A stretch of DNA of 45,781 bases. Source: CAZGYE01 sp964530165. GTDB lineage: Bacteria > Planctomycetota > Planctomycetia > Planctomycetales > Planctomycetaceae. This document shows, piece after piece, positions 1-11,100 of this stretch; the first letter of the stretch is position 1, and every line of letters starts with the position of its first letter. Position numbers and translations under genes: made by a program. The DNA is taken from the NCBI GenBank assembly GCA_964530165.1, contig CAZGYE010000009.1, positions 1 through 45,781 of the forward strand, read 5' to 3'. The notes under the pieces were generated by a model. That model worked only from the letters and a program-made list of their open reading frames with translations, did no database searches and was not told the DNA's origin.

Positions 1-79
1 ACCACGAAATGCACTGTCGTGAGGAAGTTGCTCCAGACGGCTAAAGTGTTACGGATTTTTTTGGAAATCCCACTGAAGT

Positions 80-2263
80 TCAGAAAAACCTCCACGCCAT
101 CAACTGCTCGGTGAAGGTCAGACAGAGCACGGCCGCCAGCAACCAGCGCGTCACACCGCCCCGTTCGGTGACGGGTCGGCCGGCATCGCGGTGAAAGTCC
201 TGCCAACTCCGGCGATACACGAAATCGACGCCCGCGAGCAACTCGGCCTGCAATTCGTTTTCATGCACCTTGGCGAGATCGCTTTCGCGCGGATCGACGT
301 TGACGGCGAACAATTCCCGGCGGTTCAGCGGCGGCCCCAATGTGATCTCGTACGCTCCGCTGCGGCGGGTGGCCGCGTACGCGATCCGCGAGGTGTGATC
401 GACCTCTCTCAGCGGAATCGATTTCTTGCTCCCGTCAGGCCCTTTGAGTGTCACCGGCATGTCAAACGCGCGCGCGGGATAGGCCTCGACCAACGGGTCG
501 CCCACCGTCAACTGGCGTTTCCCCCAGTGACCGCGGGCAGCGTAGCGGACCAGTTCGTGCATCAGCGGCGGAAAACTCGGCCAGAGCACCCACGTTCCCC
601 ACTGCTTGTCGAGCGAAGTTGTCAGCAGGATCGAACGACCCGGGCCGAGCGGCGCCTCGACAATGGCCGGGTCTCCAGACGAAAACCGCAACACCACCTG
701 TCGAGCACGATCCTTCGGAACACTCGCCGCCACATAGACAGATGTCCGAGTCGTCTCCAGTCCGGCGTCGGGATTGCCGCGAAACGCTTCGACGATCGGA
801 TGCCCGAAATCCCCCGGATCGAACGAGAAGAACCCGCCGTCGTCTTCTGTCGCAAGGATTCTCTCACCCAGCTTCGCCGGCAAGACGCCCTTGCCGTCAC
901 GAAAGAGCATCTGGTTGTAGTTGTCAGCTTGCACTTGGTCTCCCAATGCAAACACCAACGTGCCGCCGCTTTCGACATAGGCTTCGAGAACGTCGGCTTC
1001 CCGGTCTGTGAACAGACGCACGTTGCACAAAAAGATGCAGTCGTAGGGGCTGAGATCGGTTTGTTCCAGCTCTCCGTCGTCGATTGTGTGCGGGCGAATC
1101 AAACCCCGCCAGGGGACGTCCTCGAGCGACGGCGAGAGTGCCAGCTTGAGGTGATCGGTCGCGCCGGCCATCAATCGGCCCGAGGGCTTCCCGTTGACCA
1201 GCAGCACATCAAGCGTGTCTTTGACCGGCAGCGACAACCAGCGCCGATTGTCCAGCGGAAGCGGGTCGTCTTCCAGGTGGACTTCCAGGTTGTATTCGCC
1301 GCTGGAATCGAACGTGTGGGTGAAATGGACCTGCGTTTCGGTCTCCCGCGGCAGGTCGACCCGCTGCGTCTCTGTGAGCCGATCGTTGACGTACAGTTCG
1401 AGCAATTGTCCGGAAAGCGGCGTGTCGCCGAAGTTCCTCAAGCTCACCTCGAGCGAGACCCTCTGGCCGACGGTGACCAGCGGTTCGGGCGTCTGGAATC
1501 GTGTGACGGCGGAATTCGGTGTGCGCGATTGGCCGAGATCGATCAGCATCAGGCTCGCCCGCTCCGAAAGCTGCTTCAACAGCCGGCGGATTTGCGCCTT
1601 GCGTCCGCTCTCTTCGGGCGACCAAGTGGCGCGTTGAAAGTCGCTGATCAAGGTGACCTCTTTCCGCTTGATGTCGGGCGCCGCACGCGTCAGTTCAGAG
1701 ACTTCGCGGAGCGTCGCCGCCAGGTCACCCGGTTCATCGGTCAGAGCGAGTTGTTCAATCTCCGCGTCAACCTGACTTTTCTGGTATGCCGGTTGGCGCA
1801 CGATGGCCCGAGGCGGCGAGTCCGAAATACGCACCAGATTCAGGGCGTCTCCCTGTTTCGAGCCGGCAACGATGTTGCGGGCCACCTGTTTGGCCCGATC
1901 GAAACGGCTGATCTCGGCCGCTTGAAACCCCATGCTGAACGACGCGTCCACGACGATAATGCGATGCGTCGGCCGCTCGGCCTGGAAGTACGTGCCGAAC
2001 GTCTCCACGTACGGCTCGGAGAGCGCCAATGCCAAGAGCACCAGAATCAGCGTGCGAACGATCAACAACAACAACTGCTCCAACCGAATCCGCCGCGAGT
2101 TCTTCCGGGCAGCTTCGAACAGAAACCGCATCGCCGCCCACGGCGTCTCCTGATACTTCCGCTTGTGCAGCAGGTGGATGATGATCGGGATGCCGCCCAG
2201 CGCCAGCCCCCATAACAGCCACGGGCTGGCAAAACCAAATGCGAGCTGAGCAAGAGAATTCAT
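80..2263 (-). CDS. BatA-like membrane protein with von Willebrand A-type domain
   Basis: The 727-residue protein begins with the aerotolerance regulator (BatA) N-terminal signature. It has a membrane segment at about residues 12-30, a basic loop (HLLHKRKY), then a second membrane segment at about 61-82. A vWA-like domain follows with a MIDAS-type DxSxS motif (DASFS, residues 106-110). A long extracytoplasmic region comes next, and a last hydrophobic helix (WLLAAVLCLTF) ends close to the C-terminus. The ATG at 2263 is chosen because it overlaps the stop of the upstream FHA gene as ATGA, which suggests translational coupling. A longer reading to 2380 would lie inside the FHA gene. Proteins of this type sit with MoxR and DUF58 partners and are thought to act at the inner membrane in complex assembly or stress tolerance. 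The exact role here is unknown. Confidence 0.85.
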   Translation of the reverse strand: MNSLAQLAFGFASPWLLWGLALGGIPIIIHLLHKRKYQETPWAAMRFLFEAARKNSRRIRLEQLLLLIVRTLILVLLALALSEPYVETFGTYFQAERPTHRIIVVDASFSMGFQAAEISRFDRAKQVARNIVAGSKQGDALNLVRISDSPPRAIVRQPAYQKSQVDAEIEQLALTDEPGDLAATLREVSELTRAAPDIKRKEVTLISDFQRATWSPEESGRKAQIRRLLKQLSERASLMLIDLGQSRTPNSAVTRFQTPEPLVTVGQRVSLEVSLRNFGDTPLSGQLLELYVNDRLTETQRVDLPRETETQVHFTHTFDSSGEYNLEVHLEDDPLPLDNRRWLSLPVKDTLDVLLVNGKPSGRLMAGATDHLKLALSPSLEDVPWRGLIRPHTIDDGELEQTDLSPYDCIFLCNVRLFTDREADVLEAYVESGGTLVFALGDQVQADNYNQMLFRDGKGVLPAKLGERILATEDDGGFFSFDPGDFGHPIVEAFRGNPDAGLETTRTSVYVAASVPKDRARQVVLRFSSGDPAIVEAPLGPGRSILLTTSLDKQWGTWVLWPSFPPLMHELVRYAARGHWGKRQLTVGDPLVEAYPARAFDMPVTLKGPDGSKKSIPLREVDHTSRIAYAATRRSGAYEITLGPPLNRRELFAVNVDPRESDLAKVHENELQAELLAGVDFVYRRSWQDFHRDAGRPVTERGGVTRWLLAAVLCLTFTEQLMAWRFF

Positions 2264-3396
2264 GGTTTCCCCTGCAGCATGCCTTTGGCGGTCTCCATGT
2301 GCTCCCGAAACATCTGTTCCGACTCGCTCGGTTCGGTTCTGGCATCCATGAGCATATGGGGCAAATAGTCGCGGCCGCAATAGAGAAGTTCCTGCTTGAG
2401 CGGCTTCGACGTGCGTGCCGTTTTCTTCAGCGTCTCAACGAACGGCTCGAATTGTGCTTTGGCCCGCTCGGTAAACTCCTTCCATTCGGCTTGGCTCGCG
2501 TTGGCCGCCCTCTTAGTCTGGATCTCAGTCCAAATGGCGTCATAGACGTCATAGACTTCTTGGTCGGAATCGGATGATTGCCAGGACGACAAAACCATCC
2601 ACGTCAGCAAAACCACCGCGGCGCCACCAGCGACCGCCTTACGGTTGTTTCTCAGTTTGTCGAGGAACGATTCGCCCGCCTCGGCTCGACCCCGGCGGGC
2701 TGTCGCGCCCTTCCGGTCAACGGTGGGTGTAAACGGACGACCTTCTCTTGGTGGTAGGGGCGTCTGTTCGCGCGGTTTCTGCGAATGCGGGGGCATGCTT
2801 TGCGGTTTCGGCTCGGAAGCGCTCTCGACGGGTTCATTGAGTACTCTGAGCAACTCGGTATCAGAGAAATCCGTCTTCGAGGCGGGTGGTTTCGGCTTCG
2901 CATCGGCAATACCCGCCGCCGATCGATCAGAGTCGTCCGTCGCTTGCGGCGGCGCGGAATCTGAACCCGACAGAATAATCACTTGCGGCGGGCCGACTGC
3001 TTCGTGTTCTCCGGACGGAACGTCCTGAAGTTGCTGACCTTCTGTTCGCAAGAACTGCGAGAGCGAAGCGGCTTCTTCCGCATCCCCGCCCGGGCTGATT
3101 CCGGGATCACCTAGACCGCACTGGACACGAAATTCCGCGCTGCCGAACGCCAGTGTGTCTCCGGGACGCAGCGGCTTTTCCATCACGCGCTTCCCGTTGA
3201 CCCTGGTGCCGTTCGTACTGCCCAATTCCCGCACGAACAGTAAATCCTCGGTCTGGACGATCACGCAGTGCAGCTTTGAGACACCGGAGCGTTTGAGACA
3301 AATATCGCATAACTTCCGATTGCGTCCGACAACCGAAACAACCTTCTCGAGCCGAATCGGCTCTCCGCCGCCGACAGGAATGAGTTGCACATACAT
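2260..3396 (-). CDS. FHA-domain protein with single membrane helix
   Basis: This 378-residue protein carries a forkhead-associated domain at about residues 20-92. The conserved residues are GR (24-25), S-KLH (40-43) and STNGTRVNG (60-68), the surface that binds phosphothreonine peptides in the family. A long Pro/Ser/acidic linker follows. A membrane helix at about 250-272 (AVAGGAAVVLLTWMVL) and a helical tail of about 100 residues complete the protein. The start at 3396 (MYVQLIPV) is chosen because the FHA strand begins there; a longer reading to 3438 adds 14 residues with no domain content. The gene ends in an ATGA overlap with the BatA-like gene. The arrangement suggests that a phospho-dependent signal feeds the MoxR/DUF58/BatA group, which is an inference. 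Confidence 0.8.
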   Translation of the reverse strand: MYVQLIPVGGGEPIRLEKVVSVVGRNRKLCDICLKRSGVSKLHCVIVQTEDLLFVRELGSTNGTRVNGKRVMEKPLRPGDTLAFGSAEFRVQCGLGDPGISPGGDAEEAASLSQFLRTEGQQLQDVPSGEHEAVGPPQVIILSGSDSAPPQATDDSDRSAAGIADAKPKPPASKTDFSDTELLRVLNEPVESASEPKPQSMPPHSQKPREQTPLPPREGRPFTPTVDRKGATARRGRAEAGESFLDKLRNNRKAVAGGAAVVLLTWMVLSSWQSSDSDQEVYDVYDAIWTEIQTKRAANASQAEWKEFTERAKAQFEPFVETLKKTARTSKPLKQELLYCGRDYLPHMLMDARTEPSESEQMFREHMETAKGMLQGKP

Positions 3397-3531
3397 GGCC
3401 AACCGAGCCGAGATTCCACAGCGAATTCGCCTGACCATTCATGTCAGGTTGCCTAGATGACAACGTAGCCGAAAAGTACGGCAAAATCCACGCTTTTCCA
3501 GTCGAAGTGTGGTGTCGCCTTGCGAGCGTGG

Positions 3532-3640
3532 GGCAGGCTTTCCAGCCTGCCTCGGCCGATCGGCGTTTTGGGGAGGTCTCCCTCCGCCATTCGGCCCCTT
3601 GGAAAGCCTGCCCGTCGATCGGCAGGCTGGAAAGCCTGCC
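3532..3640. repeat. Intergenic palindromic repeat cluster
   Basis: Two copies of a 20-bp palindrome lie in the gap between the DUF58 and FHA genes: GGCAGGCTTTCCAGCCTGCC at 3532-3551 and GGCAGGCTGGAAAGCCTGCC at 3621-3640. A further half copy lies at 3601-3613. Stems are 8 bp with TTCC or GGAA loops. This looks like a dispersed palindromic element rather than a terminator, because no T tract follows on either strand. Confidence 0.6.
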
Positions 3641-3665
3641 TCACGATAAAATTGAAGTGGACGCA

Positions 3666-4574
3666 TCAAGTTCGTCCCGCGCGGTGCATGCGTCTGGAGA
3701 GGAAATTCGACAGGGCCACGTCCAGCGGTTGGTCGGTCCGCAACAACACGTGCTCCATGTACAGATCGCGGCAAGTGCGGCCGAGCTGCTTAAGGAAAGC
3801 TTCGAACTCATTTTGGTACGCCCGGCGGAGCGCACGCGGTTGGGTCATTTGTTCCGGCAGGCCCTCCAATCCTTTGAACAACGTGGGATCGTCAAACGGA
3901 AAATCCTGCTCGGCCGGGTCGATGACCTGCATGATGCTCACGTCGTGGCGGCGGTGGTGGAAGTGTTTCAGGCCCAGGGCCAGCGAATCGACGTCGTCGA
4001 AAAGATCACTGATGATAAACACCAGCCCGCGCTTCTTGATCCGCTCGGCCAGGTCGTGGAAGATGGGTCCCATGGCCGTCTCTCCCCGGGCGGGCGTCTG
4101 CTCCATGACGTGCAACAACTGTTTCAGGTGCGACGGCTGACTGCCGGCCCGCACGAAATGCGTGACCTCGCTGTCGAACGTCGCCAGGCCGACCGCATCC
4201 TGCTGCTGTATTACCAGGTAAGCCAGCGCTGCGGCAACGTACTTCGCATATTCCAGCTTCGAGACGGCCGCGTGGCTTGATTGGTAGAGCATCGACTCGC
4301 TGGTGTCCAAGAGCAGGTACAGTGCGAAGTTTGTTTCCTCTTCATATTGTTTCAGGTAGTAGCGGTCGGTCTTGCCGAACACCTTCCAGTCGACGTACCG
4401 CAAGTCGTCGCCCGGCACATACTCGCGGTGCTCGGCGAATTCAACCGAAAACCCCTGGTACGGGCTCTTGTGCAGCCCGGAGACGTAACCCTCCACAATC
4501 AGCCGGGCTTTCAGCGCGAGCCCGGAGAGCTTGGCCAAGATTTTCGGATCAAGATCTTGTTGAGAGTCTTCCAC
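3666..4574 (-). CDS. DUF58 family protein (vWA-like)
   Basis: The 302-residue protein matches DUF58. The family signature around GDDLRYVDWKVFGKTDRYYLKQYEEE lies at about residues 55-80, followed by a vWA-like core with a DxSxS-type site (DTSES, 90-94). The signature runs over more than 20 residues, so only its key blocks, GDDLRY, VDWK and KQYEEE, should be used as landmarks. The start is a GTG at 4574 with no clear Shine-Dalgarno sequence. DUF58 proteins are nearly always encoded next to MoxR ATPases, as here, and probably act as their vWA partner. There is no membrane helix, so the product should be cytoplasmic. The 118-bp gap upstream is filled by heptamer repeats. Confidence 0.88.
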   Translation of the reverse strand: MEDSQQDLDPKILAKLSGLALKARLIVEGYVSGLHKSPYQGFSVEFAEHREYVPGDDLRYVDWKVFGKTDRYYLKQYEEETNFALYLLLDTSESMLYQSSHAAVSKLEYAKYVAAALAYLVIQQQDAVGLATFDSEVTHFVRAGSQPSHLKQLLHVMEQTPARGETAMGPIFHDLAERIKKRGLVFIISDLFDDVDSLALGLKHFHHRRHDVSIMQVIDPAEQDFPFDDPTLFKGLEGLPEQMTQPRALRRAYQNEFEAFLKQLGRTCRDLYMEHVLLRTDQPLDVALSNFLSRRMHRAGRT

Positions 4575-4585
4575 TGGGGTCTACT

Positions 4586-4690
4586 TCGGAGTTCGGAATG
4601 CGGAATGCGGAACAAATCGCGCGTCTGATTCACTCCGCATTCCACACTCCACACTCCACACTCCGCATTCCGCATTTTGCACTCCGCTGT
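4586..4690. repeat. Heptamer repeat array (GGAATGC/GGAGTGC type), inverted halves
   Basis: Tandem 7-mers of the GGAATGC type on the left (4586-4613) face the complementary form (ACTCCGC, ATTCCGC, ACTCCAC) on the right (4630-4690). They form a loose inverted repeat between the MoxR and DUF58 genes. The same 7-mer family recurs at 15053 and 17817 inside coding sequence. Confidence 0.75.
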
Positions 4691-4691
4691 C

Positions 4692-5810
<1,119 letters not shown>

Positions 5811-5940
5811 CTGTCAGCCAGAAAGATACCTGACTCCTGATAGCTGAGTGCTGAGTGCGTAGTATAGCGTTTCTTTTCGCGTTTTTTGTCGATATTCTTG
5901 TTTTCACCCTCACGAAATCACCTTCGTTGACGGGTGCCGT

Positions 5941-6639
5941 TCACGCGTCATCCCACGCTGTGCTGAGCCCAGTGACGTACCCGAGGGCCTGGTCAATTTC
6001 CGGCACATCCGCACCGGCGACTCGGCCGTCGCGGTCACAGCGGGCCAGCAACACCAAATCGTCGAAATGCTCCGAACGACGCAGCGAGCGGGAGACCTGC
6101 CCGGTCGTCAGAAACTCCAGTGCCGTCGGTCGGTGCTCGATCAGAAACACCGTCCGCTCGGTTACCAGAGGGCCCAATGCTTCGAGCGCTGCACGAACCG
6201 GATGGCGCCGGTCCAGTCCCAATCCCACGTCGTGCAGCAGGCACGCCAGTAGAAGCTCCTCGTCGTAGGGACGCTCAGCTCGGCCCAGTTCGAAAACCTG
6301 TAGGCTGTGGTACAGCGCCTCGCCCTCCGGATGCAGGTCGCGATCCAGTTGGACCTGGCTCAACCGTTCCAGCAGTATCTGCATCACGCCGAACGCATCG
6401 GGGTGGTACTCATGCTCGGCCGAAACCGTCTGCTGCTGTTCCTGCGAGAACAGACCGGCCAGCGCATAGAGCTGGGTTTGAATCTCTGCGTTAGAGGGCA
6501 TGTCGCTGGCATGGACTTTCCGCCGCGACAACCAGCGGGCCGCTCGCTTGCGGGCCGCCGCATACTCGGTCGCCTTGCGGCGCAGCATCAACCGGGCCGC
6601 TTCGGCCGCAATCGCCTCACGCAGTTTCCTCTTGGCCAT
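5941..6639 (-). CDS. HD-domain protein
   Basis: This 232-residue protein probably contains an HD-type metal-dependent phosphohydrolase fold. A first histidine (ALYHSLQVFELG) precedes a clear LLHDVG motif. A downstream RHP segment and ERTVFLIEHR segment follow, as expected for the remaining helices. The first 60 residues are very basic (AKRKLREAIAAEAARLMLRR). The start at 6639 (MAKRKL) is preferred; upstream in-frame sequence to 6750 runs through an intergenic palindromic repeat and looks non-coding. The substrate cannot be read from the sequence. It sits upstream of MoxR and may belong to the same transcription unit. Confidence 0.65.
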   Translation of the reverse strand: MAKRKLREAIAAEAARLMLRRKATEYAAARKRAARWLSRRKVHASDMPSNAEIQTQLYALAGLFSQEQQQTVSAEHEYHPDAFGVMQILLERLSQVQLDRDLHPEGEALYHSLQVFELGRAERPYDEELLLACLLHDVGLGLDRRHPVRAALEALGPLVTERTVFLIEHRPTALEFLTTGQVSRSLRRSEHFDDLVLLARCDRDGRVAGADVPEIDQALGYVTGLSTAWDDA

Positions 6640-6671
6640 CCGATCGACCCCGAAGAGTCCAAGAATCACCA

Positions 6672-6748
6672 GGCGAGCGGCCGGCGTCAGCCGGCTGGTT
6701 CCCGGACTGCTCCTCACGAACCAGTGGGTTGACACCCACCGCTCGCCC
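6672..6748. repeat. REP-like element pair in inverted orientation
   Basis: Two inverted copies of a short element face each other. The left copy has head GGCGAGCG, a hairpin GCCGGC-GTCA-GCCGGC-like core and tail TGGT (6672-6700). The right copy has tail CCAG, a GTGGGT/ACCCAC-like core and reversed head CGCTCGCC (6719-6746). The cores differ in sequence but both still pair. The same architecture occurs at 16472-16567. No gene is seen in the rest of this 229-bp gap. Confidence 0.65.
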
Positions 6749-6868
6749 ACCCGCTACTCGGTAGTGTCCGCATTCCCCCCAAAAACAGCACGGCGGTCGA
6801 TACCAAATCAACCGCCGTGCCGCAATCTCTTGAGAACAAATTGTCAACTGTCGGCCCACACCGGCCAG

Positions 6869-7951
6869 TCAGCGAACAGGCTGACCGTAGCTGGAACCGT
6901 TCGGAGTCAGCATCTCGGCGTAAACGACCGCACTCATGGTTTCGTTGAGAGCGCGTCCACTGCCGTCGCAGAAGAAGGCGTTGACGATACCCGGATGCAT
7001 GGAACTCGGCCGCGGAAGCCCCGGCCCGGGGGCCGTCGAGGGGGGCCCTTCAAGGTGCGTATTGATGAACGAATCCTGCGTCGCCGAACTGGGAAGCACG
7101 GCATTGCGCAGCAAGAAGTCAGCCGGGTCCGGAGGCGAACCTGCCGTGCTGTGCAGGCGAAGCACGGTAGCAAGAGCCGTCCCATCTCCCACCAAGCCAT
7201 TTGGAAGGCTGGTATCCACAAGTCCGCTCCCGTCCACGTTGATGCAGGCGCCGAAGGCAATGTCGCCGGTAAACGGAGAATTCCAAGTCCCGGCCTGAAG
7301 ATTTTCCGCCAACAACAGCGTCTGGCCGAGTCCGTCACCGTTACGTGAGATGTAGTTAAGCGACATGCGGAAGTTCGCGCCGGCGCGCCACACGACGCCG
7401 GTTGCGTAGGCAATCTTCCAGTCATTTGTCAGGTCTCCATCCCCATTCCAATCAATTTGGGATGCGTTGTGGGTCGCTATTCCGGGCGTGCTCCACAACT
7501 GCGACGAAATGTAACCGGCGTTAACGACATAACTGAGCCCACCTGGTTGCTCGAAATGGTTTGCGTCGTCCGGGCAGGTCAAAATGTCGATCTGCTGAGG
7601 CGTACTCGACAGCCCACTCCTGCGAATTTGTCGATCCAGGGCAGCCTGATCGAGGTAGGGCAGCAAACTGACCGGCCAACCGACAGCGATCGTCCCGGCC
7701 GTTTGGGTGTTGATGGTCTCGCTGAGCAGCGGCAACTTGTCGTCGTGACTGGTCGAGAAGTTCTCGATGGCAACGTACAGGTTTCTCATGTTGCTCAGGC
7801 ATTGCATGCGGCGGGCGGCTTCGCGCGCGTTCTGGATGGCCGGCAGAATCAGGGCCATCAGCAGGGCGATGATCGAAATCACCACCAACAGTTCGATCAG
7901 CGTGAATCCTTTGCGGTCTTGCGATCGCCTTCTTGTGCGACGTGTTTTCAT
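6869..7951 (-). CDS. DUF1559 protein with type IV pilin-like N-terminus
   Basis: The 360-residue protein starts with a basic leader (MKTRRTRRRSQDRKG) and a prepilin cleavage motif, G^FTLIELLVV, with Glu at mature position 5. This is followed by a hydrophobic helix and the family segment AREAARRMQCLSNMRN. Near the C-terminus is the DUF1559 'H-x9-DG' region (MHPGIVNAFFCDGS). The start at 7951 has a good Shine-Dalgarno sequence (GGAGAG). DUF1559 proteins are strongly expanded in Planctomycetes and are secreted or surface-associated, but their function is unknown. Its place directly after the pseudopilin run suggests processing by the same prepilin peptidase. Confidence 0.92.
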   Translation of the reverse strand: MKTRRTRRRSQDRKGFTLIELLVVISIIALLMALILPAIQNAREAARRMQCLSNMRNLYVAIENFSTSHDDKLPLLSETINTQTAGTIAVGWPVSLLPYLDQAALDRQIRRSGLSSTPQQIDILTCPDDANHFEQPGGLSYVVNAGYISSQLWSTPGIATHNASQIDWNGDGDLTNDWKIAYATGVVWRAGANFRMSLNYISRNGDGLGQTLLLAENLQAGTWNSPFTGDIAFGACINVDGSGLVDTSLPNGLVGDGTALATVLRLHSTAGSPPDPADFLLRNAVLPSSATQDSFINTHLEGPPSTAPGPGLPRPSSMHPGIVNAFFCDGSGRALNETMSAVVYAEMLTPNGSSYGQPVR

Positions 7952-8145
7952 GATTTTCTCTCCAGGTAAAGCAGGGTTTTTAGACGACGTTCCGGCCGGA
8001 ATCGGCCGGAGTAGACGTTGCCGCGACGAGTGGCCCTGCTCACGCGACCTTGGCCAGAATACGAAACGGCCCACGACGTGTCCCTTATCTTGACGGGTTG
8101 GCTTCACATTTGCAACGTCCTTTTCTTCAGTCTGTGCGAATCTCG

Positions 8146-11100
8146 TTAGTTAATCGTCAACCGGTGCTTGACGAATTTTCTCCAATCGAAGGTCCCCGTG
8201 TTCTCGTCAAAGGCCTCTTCCACTTCCGTCCGGTCGATGACGAACACGCCGCGGTGACTGAGCACCGGTTGACCGCCGGCGTCCAGCAGCTTGTTGCCGA
8301 TGTGGACCGCCCCGGGGGTGCTCGGGTCGGTGTCGGCCACAAACGACTGCACCGAAATAAACACCACAAACACGTTGCTCCGCGTCGTCGTGTTGTTGAT
8401 GATCTTCGACAACATCCGGTCACGGGTGTAGGAGTCGGTCACGTTGCTGGTGTAGTAGCGGTAGTCGTCGCTGTGCGGCCATCCTCGCTCTTTCAGGTCG
8501 GGCTGGCCGCTGGGAAGCGTATCCGTGTTGCCGTCGCCGTCGTCGTCGACGCCCGCGACCCCCGGCTGGCCGTCCGGCCCAAACGAGATGGCGATTCCTG
8601 ACGCCCCACCCTTCTGGTGATCGCCGGCCCGTCCCAATTCGAACAGCCGCCGCGGATCCTCGCCCTTGTCGATCGGCAACTTACGCAAAATCGTCTGCTC
8701 GACGTCTGACAAGAAGGAGAGCCTTCGGAACGGGTGAGAGTCCGACGTGCCGGGCAGGTAGATGTTGAGAGCCATATTTTCTTGGTCACGGGCCCGGATG
8801 AATTGCTCCCACCAGTCGCGAATCTTGATGTTCAGCCGGCCATCTCCGTTCTTGTCTTCACCGGGATCCAGAATGCCGTCGTTGTTGAGGTCTTCGGAGT
8901 CGACGACGTCCTTCAGGTCTCGGGAGAAGAGGCCCGTGAGATCGGAATCCAGCGTCCCGTTGTCGTTGAGGTCTTCGTAGTAAACGGTCGAGCCGATCTT
9001 CCTGGGGATGTCGAGCACCCCGTTGTTGTATTCGGGTTCCGTATTCGGGAAAATCAGATCTTCGTTGACGTGGGTGCGAAACACCTCGGTGTCGTCGAGC
9101 AGGGCGGCCAGGACCTCGGGATGCCGGATGGTGTTGACGTTGATCTTTCCCGGAACGCGGACGGTGTTCACGTTCACCTTGCCGGGACCACTCGTAATGT
9201 CCAGCGGGTTGCCCAGTGCTTCGTGTGTGCGGCTGGGAACCTCGACGAATTCCAACAGCCGATGCCAGCGGTTGTGATTCAACTCGTTTACCTCCGTCTG
9301 GTTGGGGTACTCAGGGGGCGGGGGAGAGGGCGCGGGGTACGGCACGTTTCGCAGAAACCGCCGTTCGGCCAGCCCCTCTCCGTTCCGACCGACTCCGGTC
9401 ATTCGGGCGGGATTGTTGTAAGCAAGGGCCGTGGTCAGCCTGTCCGGGCCGACCAGCGGCACGGCGAACAAGTCGATGATCGAGGCAAAGTCGCGGTCGA
9501 AGTGCGGCTGCCAGACCGAAAAACGACTCGGACTCAAGTGATTGCTGCCACTCAGACTGTTGGCCCGAGTGTTTCGCGGGTAGGCCTGTTCGGTGCTGCG
9601 GGCCAGCGGCTCCGCCCGCTCAAGACTTTGCAGTTCCTTAAGCCGAGGGGCAATGTCCGGGTCCTGAGTGTCCCAGTCCATTTTGAATACTTTCAGACCG
9701 ATCGGATTACCAGGAATCGGATTACCAAAAGTGATCTGGTCCACCTCCACCCAAGGGTTGTCTCTGTCCTCAGGGCTGCCGGCGGACGTGGCCGCAGGCG
9801 CCTGTCGCGAAGGGTTCGCCCGACGCCACACAGAAAACGTCACAGGTTGCAGCGGGTCGGCGTCATCGGCGGTGAGTGTGGAGATGTCAACATTGGGATC
9901 CGTGAGGACCGTCCAGTCGAAAAAGGCCCCTGGTCCCCACTGCGGATCGCCGCCTGCTGGCGGTGCGCCCATCAGATCGCTGGTGTAATTGTTGACGCCC
10001 ACCGTGTTCGTCACGCCGGTGATGACGAAGCGACCCGTGGGGCTATCCTTGATCAGATCGAGGTTCAGCAAGCCCTCGGCCGGTGCAATCTGGACATAGC
10101 TGGGTACCGCGCCGGTCGTCCAACCGGGGTCTACCTTCATCACGCTGTACGGTGAAGGCGTTGCGACGCTCGTATCCAAGACAGTGTCGTCGCCGGCGGT
10201 TCCAACCGTGTACAGTTGCCCGGCGTCGACGCCCCCCGCACTCGGCAGCAACGTGAGCCGCCGCTCGCGACCGCGACCTTGTCTCGGTGTCATTCGCAGT
10301 TGCCAAATCCCGCTGCCGAAGTCGATCCGGCGGGGACTCATGTTGCGCAGTTCAAGATACGTGAAGTAGCGGTGCTGTCGGTCGTCGTACTCGGTGGCCT
10401 GATGGTTGAACGGGCTTGGTGTCGCATCCTCGATCTTCTCGGTCCTGATGGCCAGTGCTTCGCTGAGCGTCAACTGCTGCGCTTCGACGCCGTATACAAC
10501 CTGCCTGTCGCTGAATTTCGTGCTCACGCCCGATGGAACCGCTGGAACGGAGTCGCCCGTTGACGACGGGTAAGGATTATCATCCAGGTTCCATCCATCG
10601 TTCAGGTTGCGATCGTATTCGAACAGGGTGATCACCTTGTCGCGGTCCATCGCATCGACCACGTTGACCGCAAACTGCGCCATCTCACGTAACTCATCGT
10701 TAGTATAAATAGGCCGATCCCCATTCGGTACGAAGTTACCCGGGCTAGCGGGGTCCGGCTTGTAGGGTTGCTCGTTCGGCAACGTGTAATCCTGATTATC
10801 GTCCCCGCCGCAAAACGTGTAGAGCAGTACGTAAATGTCGCGGGCCAGCTTCTGCCGGTCGCGGCGGGCCCAGTACTCCTGCTGAACCGCGTTGTTCGGC
10901 GGGAAGGGTGGCATCGCCTGCGGGATCGGCGTTGCCGAGAGTCCGGTCGGATGCTCGGTTAACGGCCGGAACTTGAGCGTTCCGGTCCGCGGATCCGCGC
11001 CGACATCCTGCACGTCCAATAATTCATTGACGCTCAAAGGCAACTGGAAACGCCGCTCGCCCGACTGTCCTTTGTCGTCGGCAAGAATCTGCAGCAACCG

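Noticed and set aside
191..2215. Long plus-strand open frame of 674 codons
   Set aside because: It is the mirror of the BatA-like gene in GC-rich DNA, with no domain, ribosome site or sensible composition. Many similar frames opposite the pseudopilin and ATPase genes were dropped for the same reason.
4586..4690. CRISPR-like array
   Set aside because: The units are 7 bp with no spacers of constant length and no cas genes nearby. They are simple heptamer repeats.
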